This document shows, one piece after another, positions 21,906 through 34,654 of a stretch of DNA of 64,000 nt. The number at the start of each line of letters is the position of its first letter. Position 1 is the stretch's first letter. The notes under the pieces were generated by a model. It was not told where the DNA came from and made no database searches. It was given only the letters and a program-made list of their open reading frames with translations. Origin of the DNA: Vicia villosa (lineage: Eukaryota > Streptophyta > Magnoliopsida > Fabales > Fabaceae); assembly GCF_029867415.1 (NCBI RefSeq), contig NW_026706255.1, positions 62,001-126,000 on the forward strand. Direction: 5' to 3'. A program made the translations under genes and the position numbers.

Positions 21906-23509
21906 CCTTAAAAATTCTTTACAAAATAAAGCTCTTCTTCAAAAATTATTTTTTTCATAAAAATATTATAATAAGTAAAATATTTGCTTATTTTAATAAT
22001 TTGATTTTTAATTATTTTAAGTTAGCTTAATTTGATTAAATTATTTGTTTAATTTTATTTGATTTTTATTCATTGATTAAAAATAAATATTAGGGTTAGG
22101 TATTTAATCGAAACCCTCTTTTCTTCGATTTAATTAATTCGGTTGAAAACCAATAATTAATTAAATTGATTTTATTTATTCTATTAATCATAGTTAATTC
22201 GTACCCTAATCAGGGTTTACGAAGATCATGCATACACTAAATTTTGCCCTTTTTCTTTGTGCAGTTTTCAAGGTTACCATCAGGGTTCATCCGACTACGC
22301 GCCATATCAGATCAAAAGCTAAGTCCTGATTCTCTATTTATTTATTCATTTATTTGTTTTGCCTTATAAAAAATTTAGGGTTTACTTTCGAATGTTAATG
22401 AACTCCTCCTACACCCACCCTTTGTTTATTTTTCCTTTTCCAATTTTCAGGGTTAGCCAACCGGTCAAAGCTCGAATGTTCGGTAACCCTATAATTCATC
22501 TTTTTTATTTTATTTTGTCTTTTAAATTATTACTTATGCCAAACCCTATTGCTTTATTGGGGTTGAAGTTTATTGCTTTTTCTCCCCTTCCCCATGGTTT
22601 ATCATGTAACTGTTTCTGGTTTGTATTGCTTGGCCTTAAAGGCACTTAACACTGTATATATAAACTGCGTGGTTAGTAATCCTAGGGAGTGATAACCTCG
22701 AACTGAATCTAGAATCACCTAATTACAAGATAATATAACTGAATTCGGTCACGTGATTGTTGCACCCACACACCTTTTATGGTAACCTCTCTTGTTGCCT
22801 GTTGCATGTTGCCTTGTGTTTTTCAGTGCAGAATAGCCAAGTCCCTCGAATACGAGGATACCTCAGCAATGTTGCCCTCGGTTCATTCAGATCATAAGTC
22901 CCTAATGATGCTGCCTTCGATTCGCTAATATGATCTCGTCCCTCGAAGTTGCCTACGAAATGCTGAGGTGTCCTCTAGTTGCCTAAAAAACAATGGCTAT
23001 TCTGATCCTTCCCTTAGACTACCTGCCCCTCTATGGCAGGGACAGTCTTGTGGCAGACGATGATTCAACGACCCTTTAACCTCCAAATAAAAGGACTTCC
23101 CTACCCTCCTATGGTATGGATAGCCCTGAAAGGCTAAAAGAACATTTTTCATCTAACCAGGTAATTTGCCCTTAATTGCATGCTCTGGTTTAAAAATCTT
23201 TTATTACACTTCTTCTTAAAAAACTTCAATAAGGCTACGCTCATTTACGAGCTAAAGTCCTTATTTTCTTCTTCTACATTTCTAAACTATTGGTTTCTGA
23301 AAGAGCAAAGCAATTAAGAGCCCATGGATAACCATGGATGCAAAGGGTGCCTTACACCTTCCCTTTGTATAAATTACCCCCCGAACTCAATTTTCTTTTA
23401 AAAGGTTTTTCCTGTTCTTTTAGCCTTTCTATTTAATTTGGATAAAATAAAAGTCGGTGGCGACTCTTGCTTACCGTACATTCCGATAAAGTCAGTTCAC
23501 CGTATTACA

Positions 23510-23684
23510 CCATTGAATGACATTCCGCTGTGTCCATGATGTATTTTGATAATTTTGTGAATCATTCCTAATAAAGCATGACAAACGACTTATGGTTTTC
23601 ATTATTTTCTTAATTGTGGCACCCTTGTTTTATGTTTACTCTGATTTTTATTTTAATTCCTGCGGGGTTTAGAAGGGTGTTACA
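23510..23684 (+). mobile_element. Tekay-1 3' LTR, second part
   Basis: Starts with the Ogre-1 target duplication CCATT and ends GGGTGTTACA, complementary in style to the LTR start TGTAATACCC. It completes the LTR begun at 1541. Confidence 0.85.
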
Positions 23685-24925
23685 ATAAACAACATAAATC
23701 GTCCCCCCGAGTGCTACGTATCAGAGCGATAACCGACTCGATTAACATAAACTAATATCTTCATACTTGAATACCTGCACGTTACCAATATAAAGGCAAC
23801 GGCGAACAAGAGAAAAGGGTGAGATATCAAATCATATAAGTGGGCGCATGATAAATTGTATATTAGGAGTCAGACATATAAAACCATTACATCACAAGTA
23901 TCAACAGTTACCATACACATCATACTTTCACAATTCATAGATCTCACATACTTGTCATCGCACAACAAGTCACAATACTTCACATTCACGTCATTCATAT
24001 ATCTCATTCATTTACTTCGCAAGCCAAATCATAACACTTCACAACATCACAAAACATCACGTATAAGTCACCCATGTATTCACAAACATCGCATATAAGT
24101 CATACATATATTCACAAACATCACATATAAGTCATACATATATTCACAAACATCACATATAAGTCATACATATATTCACAAACATCGCATCATAAACGAC
24201 GCAAATTAAATCACCAAGCATCGTAGCATATACATCACAAAAGACATCATGAGACGCGACTCGTGCATATGCATGTGGTACCAATTGGAGCTTCAGCCCC
24301 CGTCACCAATTGCCCAATTCAGAGGCACAAGGCATAAGCCTTCGTCACTAGTTTGCCAATCCAGGCCGTCATAGAGTATGCATATGAAATGTGACTCGAC
24401 AACAAGACAACACAGCATACTCATCACAATCACATATCGTCACGAGGCATAGGCCTATATCACAATCAATTACCATTAAACGAGGTAATTCACGTCACCA
24501 TAATATTTCATCTTCTCTTAGTCACAAAATTATCATCATAAATATATACAACATCACATATTATCAATCATCACAAACATCGTCATATTTCGACACATCA
24601 TCGCAATTATACAACTTCTCATATAAACAAGATTATAACAATTATCATCATGTTCGACACGTCATCACAAATACACACTTCATCAGGACTATCACAATTA
24701 TCGTCGTAATCGACTAAACTAATGACAGCTCGCTAGGGCTCATGCCATAAGGCTAATCACATACAATGCACATTAATAAACATATTGGCAATCACAACAT
24801 TATTCGCAACAAAGGCATTCAAACCGAAATCACAATTTTCAGTCGGTTCGTATAGTAATCTCAACATGCTAATTTATCAAGTAAACCAAATCAACTTCCA
24901 ATTAACATTTAACTAAATTAGATAT
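23685..24925 (-). mobile_element. Divergent Tekay-like LTR fragment (minus)
   Basis: On the minus strand this has the same order of motifs as the Tekay-1 LTR: 'ggtaccacatgcat', then a 'ctcaccc' stretch, then 'cgagtc...gctctgat', then 'gggggacgat' (compare 2810-3140). It is too diverged to align throughout by eye. It appears to be an older Tekay-type LTR that received both Tekay-1 (at 23684) and Ogre-A (at 24926, duplication GATAT at 24921-24925). No ORF of interest. Confidence 0.5.
24078..24190. repeat. 32-bp tandem repeat
   Basis: Units begin at 24078, 24110, 24142 and 24174 with 'attcacaaacatcacatata' followed by 'agtcatacatat'; about 3.5 clean copies preceded by a degenerate one. Confidence 0.9.
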
Positions 24926-27900
24926 TGTCGCCCTCGGTTTTTTATATATCTCGCGTGAGAGATATGAACTGACTCTTCTTTTGTTTTTGAGTTTTGAAAA
25001 TCAGAGAGTCGCCACCGACTTTTATTTTATCCAATTAAGGAAAGGTTTATAAAAGAAACAGAAAAAGACCTTTAAGAGATTTTGGGTTCGGGGGTAGGTT
25101 ATACAAAGGGAAGGTATTAGCACCCCTTTGTATCCATGGTTATTCATGGGCTCTTAATTGCTTAGCTCACTTGTTTGAATCATTTGTCTTGCCTTGAAAT
25201 GCTTGTATGTGGTTTTAAAATACCTTTGTAAATTAACTTTGTAATGATCCTTGTGCGGATGTATACAAAGTCTTTTATTTTTCGAAAAGATGTTTTGAAA
25301 AAAAAAGATCTTTAATTTCGTAATGATCCTTGTTTGGATATATACAAAATGTTGTCTTTTTTTGAAAGTTTTATTTTGAAAAACAATGAATATGTGAGAC
25401 ATTTGTTGTTTTGATTTGAGCAAGCAATTAGGAGATCTACCCTAAGTTTATAAGGTCCTTTCCCATTTCTTTTAGAAAATTCTCTTTTGACCGGATGTAA
25501 ACAAAAGTTTGGATTTGTATTTGAAACAATAGAATTTGATTTTTGAAAAGAGTAACAGAGGGATTACCCTAAGAGGTGCAAGTATGATCGTGTTCTGATT
25601 CAGATATTTTTGTCTTTTGAATTTAGTGATCTAACGCTTCAGTTTTTATCTTTGACATACACGCAGTTTTATATGTACAGAATTTAAAGTGCAGGAATGT
25701 AAGATGCGGAAAGTAAATCTACGCTATTACATGGCTTCGGGAGGGGGATTACAATAATAATCGGGAGCACAAAACTAAAACCCTAAGCTAAATTATTACA
25801 TTACTCGTGCGAGAATTAAATCTAAGCTATTACAAATTATTTACAGGACTTTAAATAAAGCAAACAAATTATGTTAAAAATAAAATCGAGGAATGGAAAG
25901 GGTGGATGATAAAGGAAAAATAAAGTTTTGAAAATAAGATAAAAATCCTAAGTCTAAGTTTTTAAACCTAAGTTATTTTTGGTGTTTTTAACTAAATTAA
26001 GAGTCTAATTTAACCTAATTAAAAGACTAAATGATAAAAAAAATCTAACCAAATCTAATTAAATCTAAATTAAGTCTAAACTAGTTGTCTATTAATTTTT
26101 AAACTAAAACTAATTTTTTTTGTAGTTTTTGGAATTTGATTTTAAGCTTATACTAAATTAATTAAACTAATTAGTTATACTAAATAAATTAACCTAATAA
26201 TATAATAATATATATTTTTTTTATTCAGAAATTAAGTGATAAAATATGAAAACCTAAATCTAAAAGAAAAATGATTTTGAGTGATTTTGATTGGTTGATA
26301 TTTAATTAAAAGTAAAAACTAAAATTATTTAATTAAATAAACAAGGGGGGTGTATTTTGCAATTTGAAAATGAACTGATTTTAGTTCAAAACCTGCATAT
26401 GGGCCAAAAACGAGGGGTGTCAATAACAACACGCACAGGCCCAGTCTGATTGTTTTTATTTTTTTTCTTCTGAATTTAAGTCATGTGGGGCCCACGTTTT
26501 TAAGTAACAACCAGTCATGTTTTATCATTTCGCCACGCAAGCCATGGACCTGTTGACTGGCCAATGAGGAGACTGGAAGGAGCCACGCGTGCACTGACTC
26601 TCCCCTGGGACTTGTTGATCGCCGGAACAGTGTTTTCCGGTTGTCTTCTCCGGCGAGGTGGTTTTTAGAACCTGCAAAATCGTTAGTTTTGAAGCAAAAA
26701 GAGTATCCTATCCACCTAATTCGAACCTCCTGAACACGATGGTGGCCTTGGTTTTTCCTAAAAGTGTTTGTATTAAGAGATTCGAAGCAAAAAGTTCAAA
26801 CACGGTTAAACATGGCAAAGGTTATTTCAAGGACCTATGCTTCCATGTGCTACGTCAAAGCTCCTCTAAATCACCTCACAAACTCAAACCAAACGTTAGA
26901 TATGATTTATATATGCATGTGAATGAGATATAGGTTCAAGAAAATTTACCAATTCGGAGAGAGTGAGTGAGGCTTCTTTGAGGTGTTTTAGCTTCGTGTA
27001 AGGGTTGGGTTTTGGTATATGAAGGCTCAGAAGAGTGTTTGTGTACTTGGTTTGGCTTGAGAATGGATGGAAAATGAAATTCGAATTTCATAAGTTCTTT
27101 GATATTTTTTTTTGAAAATTTGTGAGTTTCTTGGCTATCCTTTTGCTAGATCTTTGTGTGTCTTTTATTGATGAAGTATCCTACTTCATTTATAAGCAAT
27201 GAAGTGCTTAAAATTGAAGCAAAGAAGCATTGATTGCTTTGTTGAACTTTTCATTTTTTTATATTAAAAATCTTTGAATTTTTGACCATGGCTGGATCTT
27301 CTTGGTCTCTCTTGCTCTAGGCCTGCTTTGTACTTCTCTTTGTTGCAGAAAATAAGCTATCTTGATGACTCAAACAAGAGATAAAGCTTTGGATAATGAT
27401 CTTGCACCATTTCTTTTTCAATTTAACTTTAAATGTAATAAAATTAAACCAAAAAAGAAATAAAAATGTTATGGGCCTTAGGTTAGTCGCGGGAGGCCCT
27501 TAACATTGTTAGAATCATGTTTGGATCATGAAAACTTGGCCCCTTTTGAAAAAAAAAACATTTTTGATCAATGTTGGTTTCATGCATTTTCCCAAAATAT
27601 AGCCAACTTCAACAAGGCATAAATCCCTCAATTTTTATCATATGAAGGAGTTCTTGTACTTTTTAGAAACCTCGAGATGTCCTCTACAAGCTACTTTGGA
27701 AACTTTTTTTCATTTGGAGAAGTTATCTTGATGTTATGGCCTTTGACAAAAAACCACTTTTTGTTGACTTTGAAAATGACCTGTAATGTCTAAGCTCGTA
27801 TTTTTCAAATGGTGAATCCAATGACCATGGGACCAATTGCATTTGAAATATAATTGAATTTCCTTCAAAACAAGCTTTGGTTGGAATTTTTTGAATGAAC

Positions 27901-29647
27901 GAGGAGAGAGTTATGGTCAGTCAAAGTTCAGTTGACTTTTTAGGAGAAAACCCTAATTTTGAAACTTAGGGTTTTGTTGATTTTTGATCTTTCCTTGATG
28001 AATTATGATCAACCAATGATCAAATGATGAATCTTTTGACAAAATATGGATGTTGACAAAAAAATTCATTTTTGACTGTCTGTTGACTTTTCGGTCAAAC
28101 TGGTCGTCTGTTGACTGTTTGAGCTGCTGACTGTGCGTCTGAGCGAATTGAAGTTTGAAAATTTTTATGGTGGTACTTTGAGATATATGGAGGTCCATGA
28201 AATCCATTTGAGGTCTCAAAAAACTTGTTCTCCTGAAAAAAACAAAAAACCTAGTTAGGGACTGTTCGTGTAGGAGACAGTTAAGTGTACCTGATTTTTG
28301 TGCAGTGCTGAGTCTCTGCTGATCATGTGATTATCAGAAGACTTCTAGAACAAAAATCTTGGAATTTTGAAATGCGAAAGATTGATTTGATTGATGGCAC
28401 AAAACACGGAGAATTGCACTGTCAGCGAGTTTTGACTGTCAACTGGCTGTTCGGGCATTAACGTAACAGTTAAAGTGAAAATTCAACAGTTAAAGTTAAT
28501 TTTTTTCTTTTTGTTTTTTTTTGTTGTGTTAATGGTGAAAGTTTATTTACATGAGTTGTTAGAAAAACACAAAACATAATAAATAAATAAAATACACTGT
28601 ACGCGAACGAAATTACCGATAATAACCTTGAAAAATATTTAATGCACAGAAAAATAAATATTTAACTAGCAATAAACATACATAATATTATCTGGATAAT
28701 TAAACTACAGTACGACAGATAGTACGACATTTAATACTGACAGTACAAATATTACATAATATAATGAACAGTACGACAAATAAACGGTACATTATTTGAA
28801 AATAAAAGATACGACAAACTTTAAAAATGACGATTAAAAACCCATGCTATAAATAACAACATATAGATGATTGGGAGTGTAAACAACCCAGGTCCGCATT
28901 TTTCAGGACTGTGCAGACAGAAAAAGGACATGATCACCATCAAGACAGTGATGACCATAAGAAACACGTATCCATCCACTTCGCCATTTTTGCCGGGGAA
29001 GAAGAGAAAAATAAATATGAGGTAGAAATTTGAGAGATGAGTTGAAATTTGATGTGAGAATTTATGAAAAAAATGAGAGGTATTTATAGAGTGAAAAGAG
29101 GGATCGAGACGTTGGGGAATGAAGTGATTTCGTACAAAAAAGGAAAATTTGAGTGGTAGTAGGATTTAAAAGAAAGTGTATGGTAGGGTTTGAAAAGAGA
29201 GATGTATAGAATAAATTTAGGATTTGATTTTGAAAGAAAGAGATTTGAAAAGAAAGGAAAAGATTTTGAAAATAATAGAATATAGTACAAAAATTAGTGG
29301 GAAACAAAAAACTAATAATAATTTACTCGTTACCAGTACTGTCTGAATCCCCGGACTCTGCCTGCAAAAAATTTAATTCTGTACCAATTGCGTCAGTACT
29401 ATTTATCTGCAAATAAATCTCAAATAAACAGTGTGTGTGAAGTGATAAACAGTAATTGGCGTTTGGGTAAGAATAAATTCAACAGCGAACCAAAATACCG
29501 TATAAGAAAAATTCTAAAAACCGAGTATTCATAAAATCAGGATATTTATGAATTAAAAATCCAAGATTATATGAAACTCCCAATTTTTAGACAGAAGTCT
29601 GTTGCCTTCTTTCTGAAAAAGATGCGGGCAAATTTTGGGGTATAACA
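24926..29647 (-). mobile_element. Ogre-A 3' LTR
   Basis: On the minus strand begins TGTTATACCCCAAAATTTGC and ends GAGGGCGACA. It is directly preceded by a polypurine tract, so it is the 3' LTR. A TATA-like CTTATAAATG lies at about 27196-27187. Much of it aligns with the Ogre-B LTR and, inverted, with 61226-64000; the part around 26450-27000 is the most diverged. No gene. Confidence 0.88.
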
Positions 29648-29657
29648 GTTGCCCCTA
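29648..29657 (-). other. Polypurine tract of Ogre-A
   Basis: AATAGGGGCAAC on the minus strand immediately before TGTTATACCCC. Confidence 0.85.
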
Positions 29658-29929
29658 TTCAATCTTCTTAAACCTGAAGAGACTGATTGGAATCTGAAGG
29701 TAGAAGATGATTGAATATATAAATGCCCTGAAAATTTGCACTTACCTCCACCGGAAGTGATGCTGGAATTTGCATTTGAATGTTGTTTGAGAAATGTTGT
29801 TGGAAGATCGAAACATTAACTGAGATGGGCTTTCAGATGCCATCTGGCAAATGTGTTGATGGTTTGTTCATCAGAATGAATCCATTGATTATATCTTGAT
29901 GAAGGATTTGAAAACCTTTGTGTTGACCG

Positions 29930-30294
29930 TTTCGGAACCGTCCGAGGTTACCGCTTTAAATCTTAGAGGCTGATCGTTACGGAACTGTCCAAAGTTTTTC
30001 CGCTTTAGATTTTGAAAGTTGATCTATGAGGAACCGTCTGAGGTACCAGCTTTAGATCTTTGAAGGTTGATCGTTGTGGAACCGTCTGAGGTATCCGCTT
30101 TGGATCTTGAAGATTGATCGTTGTGGAACCGTCTAAGGTATCAACTTAGATCTGAAGGTAGATCATTAAAGAACCGTCCAAGGTATCGACTTAGATCTGT
30201 AGGTAGATCATTAAGGAACCGTCCAAGGTATCGACTTAGATCTGAAGGTAGATCATGAAGGAACCGTCCAAGGTATCGACTTAGATCTGTTTTG
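29930..30294 (-). repeat. 45-bp tandem repeats in Ogre-A 3' UTR
   Basis: About eight units, each with 'ggaaccgtc(c/t)(a/g)aggtat' and 'cttagatct...gatc' on the plus strand. Those from about 30130 to 30294 are nearly identical 45-bp units; those nearer 29930 are diverged, giving a gradient of homogenisation. Confidence 0.88.
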
Positions 30295-31592
30295 CTTGTC
30301 TTGAGTTGATAGGTGATTTGGAAAGAGAGATCTCTTCAGAATGAATCTTTGGCTTGATTATATCTGAGAGGAATGTTCGTCTGAATAGAATTCAGGGGAA
30401 CACTGCATGTGATTGAGAACAACTTTTCTGAGGATATTCATCTACCCGAAAAAAATCAAGTTAGTGACATGAAATGTTATGATGCATGTAATGTATATGT
30501 TGAGATTCTCAAACTAAATGAGAAATGTACATGTTATGTATGCGTTTGTCATGAAACATTATATGCTGTGTATGAATATGTGTATGATGTATGATGTATG
30601 GACATGACTTATGCAGTTTAGAGCGTATCAATCTTCTGGTTGGGAAAATAAATCCCTGTTTGTTATTTTGGAAGTGAAGGCATTGTGATCGTTGATGATC
30701 TTTGCTATCTTGTTCGAGTACACTTAGCTGGGGACCTTCTTTGCGGACCAGGGTGCTTCGTTGAGGGATCTTTGACTACTGCTTGGAGATGAAGGTAGTT
30801 TGAACATTCTGATTTTGATGCCCTTTGAATGGGAATGAAAAATATGCATAATCTTTCGATGCACTATTTGACCAAGCCTCGATGTGGGGACCACACCTTC
30901 TGGGGATAGTGCTCTTGAATAGCCTTGCTGGGGAATAAAGTTTCTCGAATCACTTTGTTGGAGAGAAAAATCTCATTGAGGAATTTGCTGAGAAATACGT
31001 CTCTGTTGGGGAACTTTTCTTCAGATGCTGGTTTCGGGATGATGTCCAAATGATTTGGACATTACCTGAATGCTATTCCTGTTTTTCTCATAAACATCAA
31101 TCATATTCAAATGCATATGTTCATTCAAAATTATCATGGGGACGTTTACGTATTTAAAAACAGAAAAAGTGAAAACGTTGATTTTGAGCATGAGCTACAT
31201 TGATTTTGAAAGAGAGCCATAATAGGCGGATTAGTACAAGGAGACAAACATCCTAGTAGTAGGAAATTGTCATAAAACTTTGAAAAGTACTTATAAAGAG
31301 AAATAGCTATGTGAAAACAATCCAGTCAAGTTTCAACTCTGCTATTGCCAATCTGTCTTCGAGCATCTCATCCCTCACTTGTTGGAAGAAAGTGATTGGA
31401 CTGATTGGTACCTTTGATGTGCTGAACTTTGAAGGTGAGTAGGTAGCCAAACGAGACATAGTCGTACGCTTTATTCCCTACCTTTTGCCTAGGCTGCCTT
31501 TTCAGGTTTTCAGCCTACCGGGATAATTATTTTTTAGTCTCTAATTTTTGCCTGGATCGCCCTTTCAGGTTTTCAACTTAGCGAGCTTTTCT
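30295..31592 (-). other. Ogre-A 3' untranslated region
   Basis: Noncoding, closely similar to 49734-51159 of Ogre-B. It holds two copies of a short repeat with TTTTTGCCT and GCCCTTTCAGGTTTTCA (about 31484-31580), where Ogre-B has three. Confidence 0.75.
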
Positions 31593-34500
31593 TTAAGCAA
31601 AGTACTTTTTGACTATGTCCGCATTTACAGGGTGTGGGAAATCCTCGCCGTCCATAGTGGTAAGCAACATGGCTCCGCCGGAGAATACCTTCTTGATTAC
31701 AAACGGTCCCTCATAAGTGGGAGTCCACTTGCCCCTGAGGTCACCCTGTGGTAAAATGATGCGTTTGATAACCAAATCACCGGTTTGATATGCCTGACTT
31801 TTGACTTTCTTGTTGAAGGCTTTGATCACACGCTTCTGGTACAACTGACCATGACAAATAGCCGCAAGCCTCTTCTCATCAACCAAATTTATCTGGTCCA
31901 ACCAAGTCTGAATCCAATCGTCTTCGTCTAGATCGACTTCTTTCATAATCCTTAGGGAAGGAATCTGAATTTCAATTGGAAGAACTGCCTCCATACCATA
32001 GACTAAGGAGAATGGAGTTGCCCCTGTTAAAGTACGCGCTGATGTGCGATAACCATGAAGAGCAAAAGGTAACATCTCATGCCAGTCTTTGTAGGTTATT
32101 GTCATCTTTTGTATGATTTTCTTGATGTTCTTGTTGGCAGCTTCCACCCCGCCATTCATCTTCGGTCAATATGGAGAGGAATTATGATGTTTGATCTGGA
32201 ACTGCGTGCAGAGTTCAGTAATCATTCTGTTGTTTAAATTTGTGCCATTGTCTGTGATGATCCTTTCAGGGATGCCATACCGACAAATGAGGTTATGCTT
32301 GATAAACCGGGCCACGACATTCTTGGTGACTGAAGCAAACGAGGATGCTTCTATCCACTTTGTGAAGTAATCAATAGCGACTAGGGTAAAACGATGTCCG
32401 TTGGAGGCAGTAGGCTTGATTTCTCCAATCATATCAATACCCCACATTGCAAAAGGCCAAGGAGCCGTCAGAATTTTTAATGGGACTGGAGGTACATGTA
32501 CTTTGTCGGCATATATCTGGCATTTGTGACAGGTTCTGGAGTGACGATGGCAGTCTGTCTCCATGGTAGACTAGTAATAACCTGCTCTTAAGATCTTTTT
32601 AGCCATTGTATGTCCACTTGAATGAGTACCAAAAGCACGATCGTGTATGTCTTCCATAATCTGTCCTGCTTCCTTCTTGTTTACACAACGAAGCAAAGTC
32701 GAGTCATGATTGCGTTTGTACAGGATTCCATTACATAGAAAGAATTTAGCAGCAAATCTTCTTAGAAACTTTCTATCGTTAATGGATGCCCCTTCAGGAT
32801 ACTCCTGAGCTTCGAGATATCTTTTTACTTCATGGAACCATGGTTTTTCTTCCATTCCTTCAGTGTTAATTTCATTGCAATAGGCTAGTTCATCTTGTCT
32901 GTAAATGGTGATCATTGGCGCCTCATTGTCCCACCTGACTTTGAACATAGATGACATGGTAGCTAGAGCATCAGCTAGTTGATTTTCTTCGCGCGGGATG
33001 TGTTCAAAAGTGATTTCTTAAAAATAAGGAATCAAACTCATAACATATTCTTTGTATGGAATTAGATTCGGGTGCTTTGTGTCCCATTCCTCTTTGACTT
33101 AATAAATTACAAGGGCCGAGTCTCCGTAGACCTCCAGGAACTTGATTCTTCGATCGATTGCAGCTTTGAGACCCAAAATACATGCTTCATACTCGGCTAT
33201 ATTGTTAGTGCAATTGAAGCATAATCTGGCAGTGAATGGTGTATAACCTCCTGCGGGGGAAATGATCACAGCTCCGATGCCATTGCCAAGTGCATTAGAA
33301 GCTCCGTCAAAAACCATAGTCCACCGGGATCCTGGCTTGGGTCCTTCTTCTGGTCCTGGTTGTTTGTAGTCATTGACTAGCATAATGTCTTCGTCTGGGA
33401 AGTCAAAGTTCAACGCTTGATAATCATCCACTGCTTGATAAGCCAGATGATCAGCTACCACACTTCCTTTGATCGCTTTTTGTGAAGTGTACTGGATGTC
33501 ATACTCTGTTAAGATCATTTGCCATCTTGCTATTCTTCCAGAGAGAGCAGGTTTTTCGAGCACATACTTGATAGGATCCATTTTGGAGATCAGGAAAGTG
33601 GCATGGTTTAGCATATACTGCCTTAGTCGGCGAGCCGCCCATGCTAAGGCACAACAAGTTTTCTCGAGTAGTGAGTATCTTGTCTCACAATTGGTAAACT
33701 TTTTGCTAAGATAGTAGATTGCATGCTCTTTTCGGCCAGACTCGTCATGTTGCCCCAGTACACACTCCATTGAATCTTCTAACACTGTCAGGTACATTAT
33801 CAGAGGTCTTCCTTCCACTGGAGGTAACAAGATCGGCGGTTTTTGGAGATATTCTTTGATCTTATCAAAGGCTAACTGGCATTTGTCATTCCATCTTTCC
33901 ACTTGATCTTTCTTCAACAGTTTGAAGATTGGCACACAAGTAGTAGTCATATGGGCAATAAATCTGGCTATGTAGTTCAGACGTCCCAAGAATCCTCTGA
34001 CTTGTTTCTCGGTACGGGGTATGGGCATTTCTTGAATGGCTTTGACCTTGGAGGGATCAACTTCAATACCTTTGCTGCTGACGATAAAACCTAAGAGTTT
34101 ACCGGATCTTACTCCAAAGGTACACTTGTTCGGGTTCAGTCGCAATTTGTACTTCTTGAGTCTGTCAAACAGCTTGTGCAGATGACCCAGATGTTCTTCT
34201 TTGGTGTTGGACTTTGCAATCATATCATCCACATAAACCTCTATTTCCTGATGAATCATATCATGGAACAGAGCTACCATTGCACGCTGATATGTTGCTC
34301 CTGCATTCTTTAAACCAAAGGGCATCACTTTGAAACAAAAGGTTCCCCAGGGTGTTGTAAAGGTTGTTTTTTCCATGTCTTCGGGCGCCATCTTGATTTA
34401 ATTGTACCTTGAGAATCCATCAATAAAGGAGAATACCTTGCATTGTGCAGTATTGTCAACCAGTACATCGATGTGAGGTAAAGGGAAATCATCTTTGGGG

Positions 34501-34653
34501 CTTGCCCGATTCAGATCTCTGTAGTTTACACACATTCTGACTTTCCCGTCTTTTTTAGGCACAGGCACGATATTAGCTATCCAATGAGGATAACTCACAA
34601 CTTTCAGAAAGCCAGCATTGAATTGCTTCTCAACCTCGTCTTTGATTTTCTTG
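31593..34653 (-). pseudogene. Ogre-A pol: RT, RNase H, archaeal-type RNase H, integrase (broken)
   Basis: One continuous reading frame on the minus strand with five nonsense codons, at 34398-34400, 33099-33101, 33018-33020, 32571-32573 and 32166-32168, and no frameshift that I can see. In order: partial RT with KDGKVRMCVNYRDLN, MPFGLKNAGATYQRAM and catalytic YVDDMI; a degenerate gypsy RNase H; an archaeal-type RNase H (MVFDGASNALGNGIGAVI, AEYEA), a known feature of the Tat lineage; the integrase zinc finger, core (GIDMIG, IITDNGTN, VEAANK) and C-terminal region. The RT N-terminus is cut off at the Ogre-B boundary. The protein cannot be made whole. Confidence 0.93.
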
Positions 34654-34654
34654 G

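Larger units (their letters stand above)
3229..23509 (+). mobile_element. Ogre-1: complete non-autonomous Ogre/Tat derivative
   Basis: The element is bounded by TGTCATACCCC at 3229 and a TTACA end at 23509, with a perfect 5-bp target duplication CCATT (3224-3228 and 23510-23514). The 5' LTR is 3229-6656 plus 12494-12896 (about 3.83 kb after removing the nested Athila element) and the 3' LTR is 19699-23509 (3.81 kb). Internally there are a PBS, a leader, a broken gag, a long 3' untranslated region with tandem repeats, a nested solo LTR, and a polypurine tract. Protease, reverse transcriptase, RNase H and integrase are absent. Without the nested insertions it is about 13.3 kb. The start of the 3' LTR has TT instead of TG. 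It depended on autonomous Ogre elements for movement. Confidence 0.92.
19699..23509 (+). mobile_element. Ogre-1 3' LTR
   Basis: Matches the two parts of the 5' LTR along its length and ends CGTATTACA before the duplication CCATT. Differences from the 5' LTR include loss of about 50 bp near 19790, a local rearrangement at about 20430-20515 with repeated 'ggaataaaaggcttc', and a longer (TA)n run. Together with many substitutions this shows that Ogre-1 is older than the Athila and copia elements. Confidence 0.92.
24926..34654 (-). mobile_element. Ogre-A: Ogre element truncated in RT
   Basis: On the minus strand it comprises partial pol (34654-31593), 3' UTR with tandem repeats, polypurine tract and a 4.72 kb 3' LTR (29647-24926). 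The 5' half is not present at this place because Ogre-B begins at 34655. The left flank GATAT (24921-24925) is the presumed target duplication. The pol and LTR are closely similar to those of Ogre-B. Confidence 0.88.
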
